From positions 1 to 14,971 of the forward strand of contig CAISTO010000196.1 in assembly GCA_903888395.1 (NCBI GenBank): 14,971 nucleotides of DNA, read 5' to 3'. Made by a program: the position numbers and the translations under genes. The stretch comes from an uncultured Bacteroidota bacterium. Its GTDB lineage: Bacteria > Bacteroidota > Bacteroidia > UKL13-3. The notes under the pieces are model-generated. The model made no database searches. It worked only from the letters and a program-made list of their open reading frames with translations, and was not told where the DNA came from. Shown here piece after piece: positions 13,646-14,971 of the stretch. How positions within the stretch are numbered: position 1 is the stretch's first letter; each line of letters opens with the position of its first letter.

Positions 13646-14011
13646 CTATTCACGCTCTACTTTCAATTCATGTATCAAATTATTTTTCATAAAAATATAC
13701 AATCTTAACTTTAATCCAGACTCAGTTTCGTAACTAGCAATGGCATATTTGGCACCTTGTGCCGATGCGCCTCTGTGTTTTATATTAATTATTTTGGAAG
13801 GATAAGTGTCAAAAAACTTTTTTAGCATTTGTTCAGCTTGTGCTTTACTACAAAGACTTTCAGTTTCCAATAATGTAATTTCTACATTTGCATTTAAAAA
13901 CTTTGAAACCAAATCGCTTTTATTTGACTTAATAGTTAAAACTACATCATCAAATACATCGGCTTTACTAATAAATGGTATTAATAATAAAAATAATAAT
14001 AGGCGTTTCAT
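13646..14011 (-). CDS. Secreted DUF4783 family protein
   Basis: Small protein of 121 aa of the Bacteroidota-specific DUF4783 family, function unknown. It begins MKRLLLFLLLIPFISKADVF: two basic residues, a hydrophobic core and a likely signal-peptidase I site after SKA, so the mature protein is probably periplasmic. The mature part has the family pattern: DVFDDVVLTIKSNKSDLVSKF, NVEITLLETES, KAQAEQMLKKFF, HRGASAQGAKYAIASYETESG, and a terminal LHELKVERE-like strand. It reads as an NTF2/SnoaL-like alpha+beta fold (inference). The frame is open to an ATG at 14053, but I chose 14011 because that makes the signal peptide start correctly. The gene is divergent from the TonB receptor; the 183-bp gap between them holds no other feature I can support. 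Confidence 0.8.
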   Translation of the reverse strand: MKRLLLFLLLIPFISKADVFDDVVLTIKSNKSDLVSKFLNANVEITLLETESLCSKAQAEQMLKKFFDTYPSKIINIKHRGASAQGAKYAIASYETESGLKLRLYIFMKNNLIHELKVERE

Positions 14012-14194
14012 AATTTTCAGTGCTTTATAATTTGATATTGCAAGCTTAAACATTTTTTACTAAAACCATGCCATATTGTTAATAATTGAACATAAAATGA
14101 TAATTCTTTTGACTTTTTCACAAAGCAACACAAACTTAATTATGCAAAGAAAATTTAAATTTATATTTTGCCACGTTTTAAAATGAATTCCTGA

Positions 14195-14971
14195 ATGAGA
14201 TTTTTATACATAATAATAACATTTTTACTAATAAATACTCTAAGTTTTGCTCAAAATTCTGGTTTAATTACCGGAAAAATATTAGATGCTAAACACAATG
14301 AAACCCTCATTGGAGTTACCATAGTGGTTAAAGGAACTTCGTATGCTACTCAAACAAATTCTCAAGGAATTTTTACTTTAAAAAACATAAAAGCAGGAGA
14401 ATATAATATTGAAATAAAATATTTAGGTTTCAAAACTGTTTTAAAAACTGATGTAAAAGTTAAAGCTGGAATAACAACTGATATTGGAACCATTGAAATG
14501 CAAACTGCCAGCACCAATATGGATGAAGTAGTAATTTTAGGAAAAAAACCTTTAATTGACGTTGACAAACCACAAACTGTAAATACCATTAGCCAAGACA
14601 ATATTGAATTAGCTCCTTCTCGCCAATTACAACAAATTATCAATACACAACCCGGTGTTGTTCAATCGCCAGCAGGAGTAAACATTAGAGGTGGTAGAAC
14701 TTATGAAACAGGAACATACATAGATGGTGTAAATGTTACAGATCCTCTTTCAGGTACAGGATTTGGTTTGGATATAGGTTCAAATGCTATCAGTGAAATT
14801 GAAATTACAACAGGAGGAATTGGTGCTGATGTAGGTGATGCCACATCGGGAGTTATTAGCACTAAAACCAAGCGTGGTGGCGATAAATATGAAATAAATG
14901 CAAGTTACAAAAGAGATGATTTTGGATTTAACAAAAATTCAAAAGCAAACTGGAATAGTCAAGTAGCTGAA
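14195..14971 (+). CDS. TonB-dependent outer-membrane receptor, N-terminal part (runs off window)
   Basis: First 259 codons of a TonB-dependent receptor. Signal peptide MRFLYIIITFLLINTLSFAQ (1-20, cleavage around FA-Q). Residues 22-103 form a carboxypeptidase-D regulatory-like beta-sandwich domain (GLITGKILDAKHNETLIGVT, then GEYNIEIKYLGFKT), typical of Bacteroidota receptors. A TonB-box-like MDEVVILG (109-116) precedes the plug domain (about 118-228) with LQQIINTQPGVV, NIRGGR and YIDGVNVTDPL. The frame is open to the window's last base; the beta-barrel lies outside. Substrate unknown; the plug resembles Oar-like receptors. A TATATTTTG (14162-14170) about 25 bp upstream resembles a -7 element with one extra base. 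A 3-codon ORF (14183-14194) ends exactly before the start codon. Confidence 0.92.
   Translation, partial: MRFLYIIITFLLINTLSFAQNSGLITGKILDAKHNETLIGVTIVVKGTSYATQTNSQGIFTLKNIKAGEYNIEIKYLGFKTVLKTDVKVKAGITTDIGTIEMQTASTNMDEVVILGKKPLIDVDKPQTVNTISQDNIELAPSRQLQQIINTQPGVVQSPAGVNIRGGRTYETGTYIDGVNVTDPLSGTGFGLDIGSNAISEIEITTGGIGADVGDATSGVISTKTKRGGDKYEINASYKRDDFGFNKNSKANWNSQVAE

Noticed and set aside
14362..14643. Minus-strand ORF opposite the TonB receptor
   Set aside because: Shadow frame of a gene with clear signal peptide, beta-sandwich and plug domains.

Overview
The window comes from a low-GC member of the Bacteroidota. Four things point there: AT-rich codon use, near-absence of Shine-Dalgarno sequences, promoter candidates of the phylum's TTTG / TAnnTTTG type, and gene content (a carboxypeptidase-like-domain TonB receptor, a DUF4783 protein, Bacteroidota-style SerRS and GyrA). 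The order or genus cannot be fixed from this stretch. The content is mostly chromosomal housekeeping. I see no phage, transposase, CRISPR array, rRNA or tRNA.

Left part (1-4172). A minus-strand pair, lolD-like ABC ATPase then recQ (cut by the window edge), faces away from a plus-strand pair, serS-csaA, whose stop and start codons overlap. The 239-bp divergent gap between the pairs holds short AT-rich direct repeats and four tandem heptads. Next comes a plus-strand AAA/DUF4143 ATPase with its own good promoter and a duplicated 13-bp word that may be an operator.

Middle (4201-12472), all on the minus strand: an exported class-V PLP enzyme, gyrA, clpC and lysA. gyrA and clpC are followed by clear intrinsic terminators, so most of these are probably separate transcripts. 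GyrA carries an acidic tail with a 15-residue tandem duplication; ClpC carries a lysine-rich tail and a VGF ClpP-docking loop.

Right part (12652-14971). A class-I methyltransferase and a small secreted DUF4783 protein lie on the minus strand. Divergent from them is the first part of a TonB-dependent outer-membrane receptor that runs off the window.

The clearest structure not explained by genes is a palindromic element of about 30 bp (core TTGTCCGTRGTTGGT). It occurs twice, after gyrA and after the methyltransferase, each time in the same orientation and each time between the stop codon and the intrinsic terminator. The second copy has a related extra hairpin. No clearly new multi-gene system was found; the best leads are this 3'-UTR repeat, the GyrA tail duplication and the solitary ATPase with its repeat-bearing promoter.
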